Below, in pieces: positions 17,174 to 24,314 of a DNA stretch of 47,341 nucleotides. The position numbers and the translations under genes were made by a program. The notes under the pieces were generated by a model. It made no database searches. It was not told the origin of the DNA and saw only the letters and a program-made list of their open reading frames with translations. The DNA comes from a virus, in the IMG/VR virus record IMGVR_UViG_3300042465_004617, positions 1 through 47,341 of that record; one strand, written 5' to 3'. Position 1 is the stretch's first letter; the number at the start of each line of letters is the position of its first letter.

Positions 17174-17290
17174 AGTTTATAACCCCCCTCAGAAGCACTA
17201 CCAAGGTCATTAAAGTGTTAAAAAGATGTGGATAGTCTCAAAAATTACGGGGGTAAGACCCTGAGTTATCCACAAAACGTCAAAAATAAG

Positions 17291-17320
17291 CATAAATTGG
17301 CTCAAATTAGCTCAAATTAG
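17291..17320. repeat. 10-bp tandem repeats
   Basis: Three consecutive 10-mers: CATAAATTGG and two exact CTCAAATTAG. Related units (GCTAAATTT, GCTTAAATTGG) follow at 17347-17366. One unit per helical turn would present binding sites on one DNA face, as iterons do. Confidence 0.6.
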
Positions 17321-17384
17321 CAAAACGTGCAAAATTTACAAGTTTCGCTAAATTTGCTTAAATTGGAATCGAGAGACTGGGTAT

Positions 17385-17433
17385 AAAAAATGTACTCACA
17401 TTTAAAAAATGTACTCACATTTAAAAAATGTAC
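17385..17433. repeat. 19-bp tandem repeat, 2.6 copies
   Basis: The unit AAAAAATGTACTCACATTT occurs exactly twice (17385-17403, 17404-17422), then a third partial copy runs to 17433 before a C-run. Each unit contains a small inverted repeat (AATGT-ACTC-ACATT), so each is itself a potential dimer site. Confidence 0.75.
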
Positions 17434-17573
17434 CCCCCTGTGATAAAAATACCCCCCTGGTTTTATTCAATCCCCCCCTCCCTAGGGAAAGGTTCAAAAA
17501 ACTAATGGTAACGCGGGTGTGGTAGGTAAGCGCTAGCAGATCCCAAACCCCACCCCGTAAAAAAAATACCCCC

Positions 17574-17591
17574 CGTCCATTTTAGTGGACA
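17574..17591. promoter_or_regulatory. 18-bp palindromic site, divergent copy
   Basis: CGTCCATTTTAGTGGACA keeps the GTCCA/TGGAC arms of the family but has a different centre. It abuts the next site at 17596. Confidence 0.4.
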
Positions 17592-17595
17592 GTGA

Positions 17596-17613
17596 ATTCT
17601 AATTTATTAGACA
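17596..17613. promoter_or_regulatory. 18-bp palindromic site, copy 2
   Basis: ATTCTAATTTATTAGACA matches 16 of 18 positions of the consensus; the first two bases differ. Confidence 0.5.
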
Positions 17614-17625
17614 CAATGCCTAACA

Positions 17626-17643
17626 TGTACAATAAATTAGACA
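17626..17643. promoter_or_regulatory. 18-bp palindromic site, copy 3
   Basis: TGTACAATAAATTAGACA is the family in opposite orientation (reverse complement TGTCTAATTTATTGTACA). A more degenerate copy may lie at 17658-17675. Confidence 0.55.
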
Positions 17644-17810
17644 AAAAAAATTCGCTCTGTCCTGTTTATTGGTGTGCAGTATAGTGTACAAACTTTTGTT
17701 AGTTAACACAGCACAACCCATAAGGAAAAACAATCACAATTGCAAATTTAGTTTGTCACTTTATTGTCAGATTTTTTTTATTCCATTCCAAAAGACAAAC
17801 AATACAAGGA

Positions 17811-17833
17811 ACGCACACGCACGCACGCACGCG
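17811..17833. repeat. ACGC microsatellite
   Basis: A short run of ACGC units with one interruption, alternating purine and pyrimidine, ending in ACGCGT. It is GC-rich inside an AT-rich region, so it stands out. Possibly a slippage-prone tract; no function evident. Confidence 0.6.
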
Positions 17834-18035
17834 TATAACTATTTAATCTTACATTACCACTATTCATTTGTCTGTTTTGTGTCACATTTTTACGTTATTA
17901 CTTATAGTTATTTAGAATCATTCTAAATTTCATTTTTTTTAATTTGTAATTCATTGAATATCAGTAACTTAAAAAATACTTTTATATTTATTCAAAAATA
18001 ATTCAAAAAGTATTTTTTTATCTGAATGTTAAAAC

Positions 18036-18043
18036 TATCTTTG
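18036..18043 (+). promoter_or_regulatory. Promoter -7 element before the 193-residue gene
   Basis: TATCTTTG, with T-rich sequence (TTTT) at the expected 20-nt distance upstream instead of TTTG. Transcription from here would run through the two palindromic sites at 18112-18147 before reaching the gene at 18219. Confidence 0.48.
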
Positions 18044-18111
18044 TATTGCGTTCTAACATTATTAACATTATAAGTTCAAAAATAAGCCAATTTTTGAAGG
18101 TGTACCAGGTG

Positions 18112-18129
18112 TGTCCAATTTATTAGACA
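18112..18129. promoter_or_regulatory. 18-bp palindromic site, copy 4
   Basis: TGTCCAATTTATTAGACA is the fullest match to the palindrome consensus. It directly abuts copy 5 with no gap, in the leader of the 18219 gene. Confidence 0.65.
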
Positions 18130-18147
18130 TGTCCAATTTATTGTACA
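18130..18147. promoter_or_regulatory. 18-bp palindromic site, copy 5
   Basis: TGTCCAATTTATTGTACA, in exact 18-bp register with copy 4. Two abutting dimer sites in a leader suggest cooperative binding and roadblock-type autoregulation. Confidence 0.62.
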
Positions 18148-18218
18148 CTAATGTTTTAGCGTCGTTCTTTGACATATTAAATGGGGTAAATTAAACCTAT
18201 CAAAACAATTTACCAAAC

Positions 18219-18800
18219 ATGAAAAACACTAAAAATGTGGTACAGGTTACAGAAGTAACAACCACGCAGCAAAACAAACTATCTATAACAATATTTCAAG
18301 AAGGCACAATTTCAAAAAGCCAAAAGGACGGCAATATTACTATAGATACAATAAAAAGAAGTGACAACGAAGTGACAATAAACACCGAATTAAGCAATGA
18401 TAAATTTAGTTTGCAAATCGGTAACTTTTTAAACTTACTCTTAAGTTCGAATGAATTCTTAAGACAACAAAAGTTTTTTAGTTCTAAATTAGATTTGTGC
18501 TTTGAAATTACTTTTAACAATGTAGAGTTAAAACAGGACGCAAATATTAATTTAAATGTACGTCCTAACTTCTTTAATAGTCCAAAAAGTTTACGCAAAT
18601 TTGCACATAATTTAACTTTATTATTTGCGAGATTTCAAGGCATATACACTGAATTTAAGTTTTTAGAAAGTAACGTTAATACAATTATCGAAGGCAAATT
18701 GAGTGAAGTATTAACACCTAAAAAGCAAAAAGAGAACACAATTAAAAACGTTGCATTTAAGCCTTTAAATTTAGAATTAATTCAACAAGCAAGTAACTAA
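18219..18800 (+). CDS. Unknown protein beside palindromic sites
   Basis: The 193-residue product is rich in Asn, Lys and Leu. The N-terminal third is Thr/Gln-rich and polar (VVQVTEVTTTQQNKLSITIF), the middle is beta-like (KLDLCFEITFNNVELKQDAN), and a helical segment follows (SLRKFAHNLTLLFARFQGIY). It stands alone between the candidate origin and a terminator, with two palindromic sites in its leader. That context suits an origin-binding initiator or a self-regulating repressor, but I see no HTH or other DNA-binding motif, so this is inference only. Confidence 0.65.
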   Translation: MKNTKNVVQVTEVTTTQQNKLSITIFQEGTISKSQKDGNITIDTIKRSDNEVTINTELSNDKFSLQIGNFLNLLLSSNEFLRQQKFFSSKLDLCFEITFNNVELKQDANINLNVRPNFFNSPKSLRKFAHNLTLLFARFQGIYTEFKFLESNVNTIIEGKLSEVLTPKKQKENTIKNVAFKPLNLELIQQASN

Positions 18801-18843
18801 AACAATTAACCAAAAAACACACCCCATTTAATATGTCAATTTT

Positions 18844-18872
18844 AACCCTTGATTCATTTCAGGGGTTTTTTT
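18844..18872 (+). terminator. Intrinsic terminator
   Basis: AACCCTT (18844-18850) pairs with AGGGGTT (18861-18867, one wobble) around a 10-nt loop, followed by a run of T. It closes the single-gene unit 18219-18800 and isolates the structured region that follows. Confidence 0.75.
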
Positions 18873-18929
18873 ATGAATTTTTTGGAATGGGTTTATACCT
18901 ACCTATTCCCTATTCCCTAAAGTTCAAAC

Positions 18930-18937
18930 TATATTTG
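18930..18937 (+). promoter_or_regulatory. Promoter -7 element before structured RNA
   Basis: A perfect TATATTTG lies 58 nt after the terminator. There is no TTG at the standard -33 distance, so the promoter is either weak or activator-dependent. It would start the structured region at about 18944. Confidence 0.48.
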
Positions 18938-19216
18938 ATATTGTCCTATCCTATATAGTGCCATGAGTGAACTAAAGATATTTCTTGAGGGTTCTGAGTC
19001 CCCACCAATTGGGGAACTTACTTGCACATTATAAGCCATTTTGTGCCTGCCTATTCACTCAACACAGACAATAAACTGTGTGGCTGTTATGTTTGCCTTA
19101 AGTAGAGAAAACTACGTTGAGAAAACTTTCACGTTGTACTGATAAGTACATTAAAAAGCGGTCGATTCTGCAACACAGAGGAAACCCAGCAAACAAATGC
19201 CGAATAAATTACCGTT

Positions 19217-19255
19217 GTGCCTATAGTCGATGGCTTCAAGTGTAAACGCTTACAC
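19217..19255 (+). repeat. Two-hairpin RNA module, copy 1
   Basis: TGTGCCTATAGTCGATGGCT contains a GCC/GGC mini-stem, followed by GTGTAA-ACGC-TTACAC. Copy 2 at 19414-19454 keeps the primary sequence GTGCC-n-ATAGTCGA-n-GGCTT and the hairpin, whose loop again contains AACGC or ACGC. Confidence 0.6.
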
Positions 19256-19413
19256 GCAATTCGCATACAAATCAATGTCAGCCTGTTTGGGGCAGACCGT
19301 CCGCCTCAGGAACGAGTGTGTTATATCGTAATGCACACCTATGGCTTAGACTAACTACATTCATTTTGTTTTAGCCTATCCATAAATACCAAACAAACCT
19401 TTATTCCTTTTAC

Positions 19414-19454
19414 GTGCCAATAGTCGACGGCTTAATATGTGCAACGCTCACATA
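19414..19454 (+). repeat. Two-hairpin RNA module, copy 2
   Basis: GTGCCAATAGTCGACGGCTT is followed by a TATGTG/CACATA stem with loop CAACGCT. The stem bases differ from copy 1 but pairing is kept, which is compensatory variation and good evidence for RNA-level selection. Confidence 0.6.
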
Positions 19455-19539
19455 CGGGATCTATTCTACCATCAGGGCAAGGACTATTCATGTAGTTATG
19501 CTTCAATGCAACCTTGCCCTCCACCTAAATTATAAAACT

Positions 19540-19692
19540 ATGAAATTCATTATCAAATCAGAATGCAAAAAGATCTTAGACGCTAAAACTATTGCCAGAA
19601 TGGAAAACCAACGTAAATTAAATGTTTACCGTCCCTCTAATGGTAAGTTAAGTAAAACTAAATTTGGTTATAGAGATTGTTCTTTCCTATAA
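19540..19692 (+). CDS. 50-residue basic protein, unknown
   Basis: Chosen start MKFIIKSECKKILDAKTIAR at 19540; the frame is open further upstream but that part lies in the structured RNA region and is not protein-like. The product is basic (Lys/Arg-rich) and short. It sits between the RNA and a terminator at 19726, so it may be translated from the 3' end of the same transcript. Not recognised. Confidence 0.55.
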   Translation: MKFIIKSECKKILDAKTIARMENQRKLNVYRPSNGKLSKTKFGYRDCSFL

Positions 19693-19725
19693 GATTTCAA
19701 TAATATTCTGAGACCACGCCCATTC

Positions 19726-19753
19726 AGCCCTATCTTAATCGGTAGGGCTTTTT
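19726..19753 (+). terminator. Intrinsic terminator
   Basis: A perfect 7-bp stem AGCCCTA/TAGGGCT (19726-19732 with 19743-19749), loop TCTTAATCGG, followed by TTTTT. It separates the structured RNA and 50-residue gene from the early-gene cluster starting at 19771. Confidence 0.82.
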
Positions 19754-19770
19754 CTATTTTAAAATAAACC

Positions 19771-20019
19771 ATGAACTATACTAAACTAATCGACTTAGAT
19801 CCTACATCGTTTGGGATCATTACTAATTCAAAAGGTCAACAGATAGAATTTGTTGAACATCCTAGACTAGGAGATGAGTATCCTGTTATCTGTGTGTGTC
19901 ACGAATTAGAATTGGCTGAGTGCTCAGACTTTTTTGATACTGATGACATGGTTGCTGACCACAAAGAGTACGAACCTTGGTTCGATGAAACTAACACATT
20001 AAGATTTGGAACATTATGA
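19771..20019 (+). CDS. Small acidic early protein
   Basis: The product is 82 residues and acidic (CHELELAECSDFFDTDDMVA). First gene of the long early cluster, 18 nt after a terminator, with no clear promoter between. The next gene starts inside its stop (ATGA). Function unknown. Confidence 0.7.
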   Translation: MNYTKLIDLDPTSFGIITNSKGQQIEFVEHPRLGDEYPVICVCHELELAECSDFFDTDDMVADHKEYEPWFDETNTLRFGTL

Positions 20020-20492
20020 AAGACACAATAGAAAACTTATCGGTGCATTATGACCACTTCGCTGACAATCCATTATTGTTAGATGAGAACATTACACCGG
20101 TTATGTTTCACAAGAGATATGACTTACCGAATCCATCAGGTGTAGTAAATTCTGACTTTACATCTTGGGACGCATTAGAAACCTATCTCAAGAAACAATT
20201 CGAAAATGTACAAAAAGTATATATGTATGATCATTCCGGATTAGCATTTAGAACAGAACCTTTCCCTGATCAGTGGGACTCAGGTGTGGTTGGCTTCTTG
20301 TGTTCACATAGATATGAAGATATGTCTGAAGACTTGCAGTTGTTTGAACATTATATGAATGGAAGTTGCTATCTCATAGAAGTTAATGAGGATTTCTATA
20401 GCATATACGGATATGGTGAGATGTTAACTGAACTTGAAGAAGTACATGAATGTACTGATGAAGAAATAAAAGACTTAATAAACAAATTATGA
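20016..20492 (+). CDS. Conserved phage protein with WDSG motif
   Basis: The product is 158 residues and acidic. It contains VYMYDHSGLAFRTEPF, then QWDSGVVGFLCS (about residues 80-96). The HSG...WDSG-x-VGF pattern is shared by a protein family found in many phages and mobile elements, for which I know no established function. Both ends overlap neighbours by 4 nt. Probably a host-interaction or anti-defence factor by location, but that is a guess. Confidence 0.75.
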   Translation: MKDTIENLSVHYDHFADNPLLLDENITPVMFHKRYDLPNPSGVVNSDFTSWDALETYLKKQFENVQKVYMYDHSGLAFRTEPFPDQWDSGVVGFLCSHRYEDMSEDLQLFEHYMNGSCYLIEVNEDFYSIYGYGEMLTELEEVHECTDEEIKDLINKL

Positions 20493-20722
20493 AAACCACA
20501 AAGAACAAAACAAACGAAGACATCCTTAAACAATTAGTTAAAGAACTAAACATGTTTGAAATGGCTCTAATGAGAGAGCGTATCATGTGTATTATGGAAG
20601 CCACTGAAGTGTGGGCAAAGAAAGAACTTGAAGACCCTAACCACAAATTGCAGATAGTAGATCCACAACTATACATTAATCTATCAACCAAAGTAAAAAA
20701 GATATTAAGTTTTAACGAATAA
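20489..20722 (+). CDS. Small charged early protein
   Basis: The product is 77 residues and largely helical (NEDILKQLVKELNMFEMALM). Its stop TAA (20720-20722) sits exactly where a TGA/ATG overlap with the next frame would be expected (see the following entry). No domain recognised. Confidence 0.68.
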   Translation: MKTTKNKTNEDILKQLVKELNMFEMALMRERIMCIMEATEVWAKKELEDPNHKLQIVDPQLYINLSTKVKKILSFNE

Positions 20723-20946
20723 ACGCAGCAAATCAAGAACTTGCAACTTGGCAAGCCTATATTGAAGGTGATACTTTCTGTTTTGATATACAGATAGACG
20801 AAGAACCTGTAGAAGATAGATTTTGCTCTGGCTTCTATGGATATGATCATGAAGAAAGTGGATTGGTTGACTGCTTAAAGGGAGAACTTCATATCTGTGA
20901 TGTAACACCCGAACAAATTGATAAACTAATAGGACAAATATTATGA
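20719..20946 (+). pseudogene. Early gene whose ATG start appears lost (ATA)
   Basis: The frame is open from 20716 to TGA 20944-20946 and encodes protein-like sequence (NAANQELATWQAYIEGDTFC; FDIQIDEEPVEDRFCSGFYG), acidic like its neighbours, and its end overlaps the next gene by the usual ATGA. No ATG, GTG or TTG opens it. At 20719-20722 the sequence is ATAA where neighbours have ATGA. One G-to-A change at 20721 would turn both the upstream stop TGA into TAA and this gene's ATG into ATA. Either an ATA start gives weak translation (75 residues) or the gene has decayed recently. Confidence 0.62.
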
Positions 20947-21314
20947 ATAGAGAATTTATACCATACGAACTTGCTTTAGAGTTAAAACAACTCGGATTTG
21001 ATGAACCTTGTTTGGCTTACTTTAGTAAATTACAAATCCTACATTTATGTGGATACGAAAACATGTCAGATAGAGGATTTGTATCAGCTCCCACTTACCA
21101 AAAAGCATTTAGATGGTTTAGAGAGAAGCATAATTTGTACCATATGCTCAATCCATTTACCCGTGATGAAATCATAAAAGGGGATTTGGTAGAATTCATA
21201 TGTTTTGGTTATGCAATACAGGATGAAGTTGTAGGAAGAACAGATTTCAAAACCCACGAAGAAGCCGAACTTGAATGTCTTAGACAATTAATTGAAATAG
21301 TAAAACTAAAATAA
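20943..21314 (+). CDS. Early protein, unknown
   Basis: The product is 123 residues with a conserved-looking N-terminus (REFIPYELALELKQLGFDEP) and an aromatic-rich middle (YQKAFRWFREKHNLYHML). Proteins beginning with this ELA-x-x-LKxLGFDEPC theme are common in Bacteroidota phages and conjugative elements, without known role. Starts within the preceding stop (ATGA). Confidence 0.7.
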   Translation: MNREFIPYELALELKQLGFDEPCLAYFSKLQILHLCGYENMSDRGFVSAPTYQKAFRWFREKHNLYHMLNPFTRDEIIKGDLVEFICFGYAIQDEVVGRTDFKTHEEAELECLRQLIEIVKLK

Positions 21315-21320
21315 AAACAT

Positions 21321-21965
21321 ATGACAACAAAAGAATTAGTTTACTCTATGCTTATAGAGAACACAGGCTCACACATGTTAGACAGTGGTGGTGCTTATGG
21401 ACGTGCTTGGGAACGTAACCAAGGAAAGACCATTGAAGACTTCGAACGTGAACCAGAGGAACGTATTGTTTGGACTGGGAACTATTTAGAACGTAGTGTG
21501 TCTGTCTTTCATTACCTATCACAATTAGATACTGATGCCCTATGTGATGACTTTAATAGTATGCCATGTTTAGATTGGGATGCGGTTGCTGATGTTTATG
21601 GGGTATCTGAGGCCCAATGGAATTGGCTGAGAGAATTTCGAGATGTTAAAGTTACTCAAACATTTAACACATATAACGGGGACTCAGACCTATCTCAAAT
21701 CCTCCAAGGGTCATGGCTTACAATTGATGACGAACAATATCTACTTCTTCAAATTCATGGTGGATGTGATGCACGTGGTGGATACACCGATGCAAAACTA
21801 TTCAAGCCACGAGAAGAATATTATATACACGAATATCTAAGAGAGTACATGGATAGTCGTGACCTTACAGATGACATCGAACAAGATTGTGCCTATGTGT
21901 ATGATCAAGAAGGTAATGTTATGGACAACAAAGAACTATTAGAACTATTAAATAAAGTAAAATGA
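21321..21965 (+). CDS. Widespread phage protein (DSGGAYGR family)
   Basis: The product is 214 residues and acidic. The N-terminus ENTGSHMLDSGGAYGRAWER (about 13-32) is the signature of a protein found across many unrelated tailed phages. The C-terminal half has a conserved QIHGGCDARGGYTDAKLF segment (about 150-167). No enzymatic function is established to my knowledge. The gene after it starts within its stop. Broad conservation suggests an early takeover function. Confidence 0.8.
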   Translation: MTTKELVYSMLIENTGSHMLDSGGAYGRAWERNQGKTIEDFEREPEERIVWTGNYLERSVSVFHYLSQLDTDALCDDFNSMPCLDWDAVADVYGVSEAQWNWLREFRDVKVTQTFNTYNGDSDLSQILQGSWLTIDDEQYLLLQIHGGCDARGGYTDAKLFKPREEYYIHEYLREYMDSRDLTDDIEQDCAYVYDQEGNVMDNKELLELLNKVK

Positions 21966-22225
21966 AAATAGAAGAAATAACTACGAAACTAAACGAGCAA
22001 GGATATGTATATCCCGATTGTTTAAAATGGACTACTGGAGATATCAATCTCCGGTTATCAGCAATAGATAGACAAGATGATTTAAAGCTTATGACTGAAG
22101 ACGATAAGATGATGTTATTAGAAAATTTCTTTGACGCATATGCTGATGACATTATGGAATTCATTAACCAAAAATTAGAACAAGACCTTGAGTCTTATAC
22201 AGATTATCAAACAAAAAACAATTAA
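21962..22225 (+). CDS. Small acidic early protein
   Basis: The product is 87 residues and acidic (TEDDKMMLLENFFDAYADDI), probably helical. Coupled to the previous gene by a 4-nt overlap. No domain recognised. Confidence 0.68.
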   Translation: MKIEEITTKLNEQGYVYPDCLKWTTGDINLRLSAIDRQDDLKLMTEDDKMMLLENFFDAYADDIMEFINQKLEQDLESYTDYQTKNN

Positions 22226-22240
22226 ACAAATAAATAAAAC

Positions 22241-22600
22241 ATGGGACGTTATTATTCAGGGGACATCGAAGGCAAGTTTTGGTTTGCTGTCCAATCATCA
22301 GATTGTGCTGACCGTTTTGGTAGCATTGGTTATGAACCTTCTTACATTGAATACTATTTTGATACCGAACATTTATCGGGAGTAAAAGAAGAAATTCAAA
22401 ACATAGAAGAAAATTTAGGAGACAAGAAACAAAAGTTAGATGACTTCTTTGCAGAAAGAGATAGTTATACCGATTCTATGCTCGAAGAATCAGGGATCAC
22501 TAAACATGATATGTCAGAGTATGCTGATTTACTGATGGGTTATAAAATTAGAGATTGTATTGAAGACACGGGAGCGTGTAGTTTTACTGCTGAGACATAA
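22241..22600 (+). CDS. Conserved phage protein (MGRYYSGDIEGKF family)
   Basis: The product is 119 residues. The N-terminus MGRYYSGDIEGKFWFAVQSS is a strongly conserved opening shared by early proteins of many phages, followed by a coiled-coil segment (KEEIQNIEENLGDKKQKLDD). Function unknown. Neighbour of the DSGGAYGR gene, with which it often co-occurs from my recollection of phage genomes. Confidence 0.75.
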   Translation: MGRYYSGDIEGKFWFAVQSSDCADRFGSIGYEPSYIEYYFDTEHLSGVKEEIQNIEENLGDKKQKLDDFFAERDSYTDSMLEESGITKHDMSEYADLLMGYKIRDCIEDTGACSFTAET

Positions 22601-22604
22601 AGAT

Positions 22605-22913
22605 ATGAACAAACTAACAAACACCCAAAAGAGAAATCTAAACTTGCCATCTTGCGAAACGTATTATGACATGGACGGATTCATTTACCAACAAGTATCG
22701 CCATCAGAGGTGAGCGATTTGATGAACATGAGCAAGGAGGTGTACGAACTACACGATGACAACACCGAGAGTTTGGTAGACGGCATTATGAATGAGTCAT
22801 CAACCTATGGAATCGAGGTCGGATTTTTGGATAAATTAGAGGCAATGGCAATGTTCCTAGGTATCAACAAAGGTCTTGGACTGCCGAATCAAAGCGACGA
22901 GCGTTCCAATTAA
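22605..22913 (+). CDS. Early protein, unknown
   Basis: The product is 102 residues from ATG at 22605, chosen because an earlier in-frame ATG overlaps the previous gene by 41 nt. Acidic and helical (DLMNMSKEVYELHDDNTESL). Not recognised. Confidence 0.62.
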   Translation: MNKLTNTQKRNLNLPSCETYYDMDGFIYQQVSPSEVSDLMNMSKEVYELHDDNTESLVDGIMNESSTYGIEVGFLDKLEAMAMFLGINKGLGLPNQSDERSN

Positions 22914-22925
22914 AAAACTAAAACT

Positions 22926-23105
22926 ATGAACATAACAATTAATATTGTTGAGGCAGCAAGTGAACTTGCTCACAAGAAACTAATCGACCTGTATGACTTT
23001 GATGACATTTACAACGGAGAAGTTTATTCAGACGAGGTACAAAAAATATTCGACAATTTTTATGACGAATACTATGAACTATTAATAGATCTACACACAA
23101 TCTAA
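22926..23105 (+). CDS. 59-residue acidic protein
   Basis: ATG at 22926, TAA at 23103-23105. The product (MNITINIVEAASELAHKKLI, then acidic/aromatic DNFYDEYYELLIDLHTI) is protein-like, with the same acidic composition as neighbours, and fills an otherwise empty gap between two genes. Not recognised. Confidence 0.6.
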   Translation: MNITINIVEAASELAHKKLIDLYDFDDIYNGEVYSDEVQKIFDNFYDEYYELLIDLHTI

Positions 23106-23109
23106 AACT

Positions 23110-23379
23110 ATGAACAAAAATAACACTATCATGAAAATTATAAACGACCTCAAACACTCAAATGAATTTGCATTCTTAGTTGGTAAAAAAATATCATCAG
23201 TAAGATATATGAGCAAAGTAGAAGCCGACCATTTTGGATGGCACAAACGACCATTGATAATTCGATTCACTGATGGTACTTTTTTGTTACCTCAGAGTGA
23301 TGATGAAGGTAATGATGGAGGTGCTATGTATTACAATGACGGAAATTTAGAACAACAAAAAACAATTTATACAATATGA
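23110..23379 (+). CDS. Early protein, unknown
   Basis: The product is 89 residues. A second ATG at codon 8 (MKIINDLKHSNEFAFLVGKK) may be the true start. Beta-like C-terminal half (PLIIRFTDGTFLLPQSDDEG). Overlaps the next gene by 4 nt. Not recognised. Confidence 0.65.
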   Translation: MNKNNTIMKIINDLKHSNEFAFLVGKKISSVRYMSKVEADHFGWHKRPLIIRFTDGTFLLPQSDDEGNDGGAMYYNDGNLEQQKTIYTI

Positions 23380-23579
23380 TAACTAAACTACAGTACTTCA
23401 AACAACAAATTCAGGAGGCTCTCAGAGAATATCCTGAATTAAGACAACGGATTCTTGACATTCATGACATATGTATGTTAGATCTAAGCGATGATCGATT
23501 CAAAAATATAACTTTGGATGAATCTATCTCTGAGTTAGAACAACTAACAGGAATTAATAAACAAACAATAAACCCATGA
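23376..23579 (+). CDS. Small helical protein upstream of GP88-like gene
   Basis: The product is 67 residues, helical and acidic (QYFKQQIQEALREYPELRQR). It is coupled at both ends by ATGA overlaps, so it is made with the GP88-like protein and may act with it. Not recognised. Confidence 0.65.
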   Translation: MITKLQYFKQQIQEALREYPELRQRILDIHDICMLDLSDDRFKNITLDESISELEQLTGINKQTINP

Positions 23580-24271
23580 ACATCAAAACATTACTATCCG
23601 ATGGCAAGACCAATGCCAAAACGAAAAAGAACTTACGCCCTACCGGGATATTGTATCTTCACCCCTCTGTTGTAGACGGTAAAGATATGTGTCCATTTGC
23701 TACACCTAATTGTAGGGCTGCTTGTCTTAACACGGCAGGTAGAGGTGCATTCAGTAACGTACAAACATCACGTCTCAATAAGACTAAGTACTATGTATCC
23801 GACAAAGATGCATTCTTATTTCAGTTGGCTTTAGAGATTAACAAGAAGGCTTTGAAGTCTGAGACCCTGGCAATACGACTTAATGGTACAAGCGATCAAC
23901 CATTAGTAGAAAGCCTTCTCAAAGATTATAACATAGAAGATAATGTAGTGTTCTATGACTATACTAAGAATCACAAGAAAGCAGGAGTGCGTACATTTAC
24001 AAGTGGTCACAAGTATGTAGTTACTTATAGTCTTCACGAAAGTAACTTAGAATCATTTAAGTATATGTTAGACAATAAGTTATGTATCGGTGCAGCAGTA
24101 TTTAACATCAAGTCAGATGGTCCAATGATTACAGAATGGAATGGCTTTCCTGTAGTTGATGGTGACGAGCGTGATGATCTCATGTTAGATATACCAATGG
24201 GTACAATCTTAGGACTTAGAGCCAAGGGTAAAGCGAGACAAGATAAATCTGGCTTTGTAATTCAACTATAA
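23576..24271 (+). CDS. GP88-like phage protein
   Basis: The product is 231 residues. It contains ILYLHPSVVDGKDMCPFATP followed by NCRAACLNTAGRG (about residues 24-58). The CP-x-A-x3-C-x2-AC-x-N/Y-TAGRG pattern is characteristic of the gene-product-88 family first named in mycobacteriophages. The spaced cysteines suggest metal or redox chemistry, but biochemical function is not established. The C-terminus (GTILGLRAKGKARQDKSGFV) also fits the family. Clear family match, unknown role. Confidence 0.85.
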   Translation: MNIKTLLSDGKTNAKTKKNLRPTGILYLHPSVVDGKDMCPFATPNCRAACLNTAGRGAFSNVQTSRLNKTKYYVSDKDAFLFQLALEINKKALKSETLAIRLNGTSDQPLVESLLKDYNIEDNVVFYDYTKNHKKAGVRTFTSGHKYVVTYSLHESNLESFKYMLDNKLCIGAAVFNIKSDGPMITEWNGFPVVDGDERDDLMLDIPMGTILGLRAKGKARQDKSGFVIQL

Positions 24272-24314
24272 TATTCAAATATAAAAAACCTTAAACAATT
24301 AAAAAATCAAACAA

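Larger units (their letters stand above)
17174..18218. other. Gene-free repeat-rich region, origin candidate
   Basis: Over 1 kb holds no convincing gene: the one long reading frame (17669-17926) has atypical composition and crosses repeats. It contains three kinds of short tandem repeat (10-bp at 17291-17320, 19-bp at 17385-17433, 18-bp palindromes at 17574-17643 and 18112-18147), several C-runs (17434-17480), an ACGC microsatellite (17811-17833) and a very AT-rich stretch (about 17920-18060). Iterons next to an AT-rich unwinding element are the usual make-up of an initiator-dependent origin. A regulatory array is the alternative. Confidence 0.5.
18944..19525 (+). ncRNA. Large structured non-coding RNA candidate
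   Basis: Nearly 600 nt without a credible gene but full of exact complementary segments. Examples: TGAGTGAA/TTCACTCA (18964-18971 with 19054-19061), TCCCC/GGGGA (18999 with 19015), GCACA/TGTGC (19024 with 19046), ACACAG/CTGTGT (19062-19081), TGTAC/GTACA (19135-19150), GTGTAA/TTACAC (19240-19255), GTGTG/CACAC (19316-19338) and a 9-bp AGGGCAAGG/CCTTGCCCT (19474-19482 with 19512-19520). A two-hairpin module occurs twice (19217-19255 and 19414-19454). Flanked by a terminator and a promoter element. It resembles in scale the giant phage RNAs (ROOL, GOLLD), but I cannot assign it to either. Confidence 0.55.

Noticed and set aside
17385-17433. CRISPR-like repeat array
   Set aside because: The 19-bp units are directly adjacent with no spacers and only 2.6 copies, so they are tandem repeats.
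17669-17926. 85-residue open frame as a gene
   Set aside because: It crosses the ACGC microsatellite and AT-rich repeats, has unusual Cys/His/Tyr composition and no coupling to neighbours.
18944-19525. Assignment to ROOL or GOLLD
   Set aside because: Only size and phage context agree; I could not recall or see a diagnostic motif, so no family name is given.
19414-19539. N-terminal extension of the 50-residue gene
   Set aside because: It covers the second copy of the RNA module and a 9-bp hairpin; the sequence is not protein-like.
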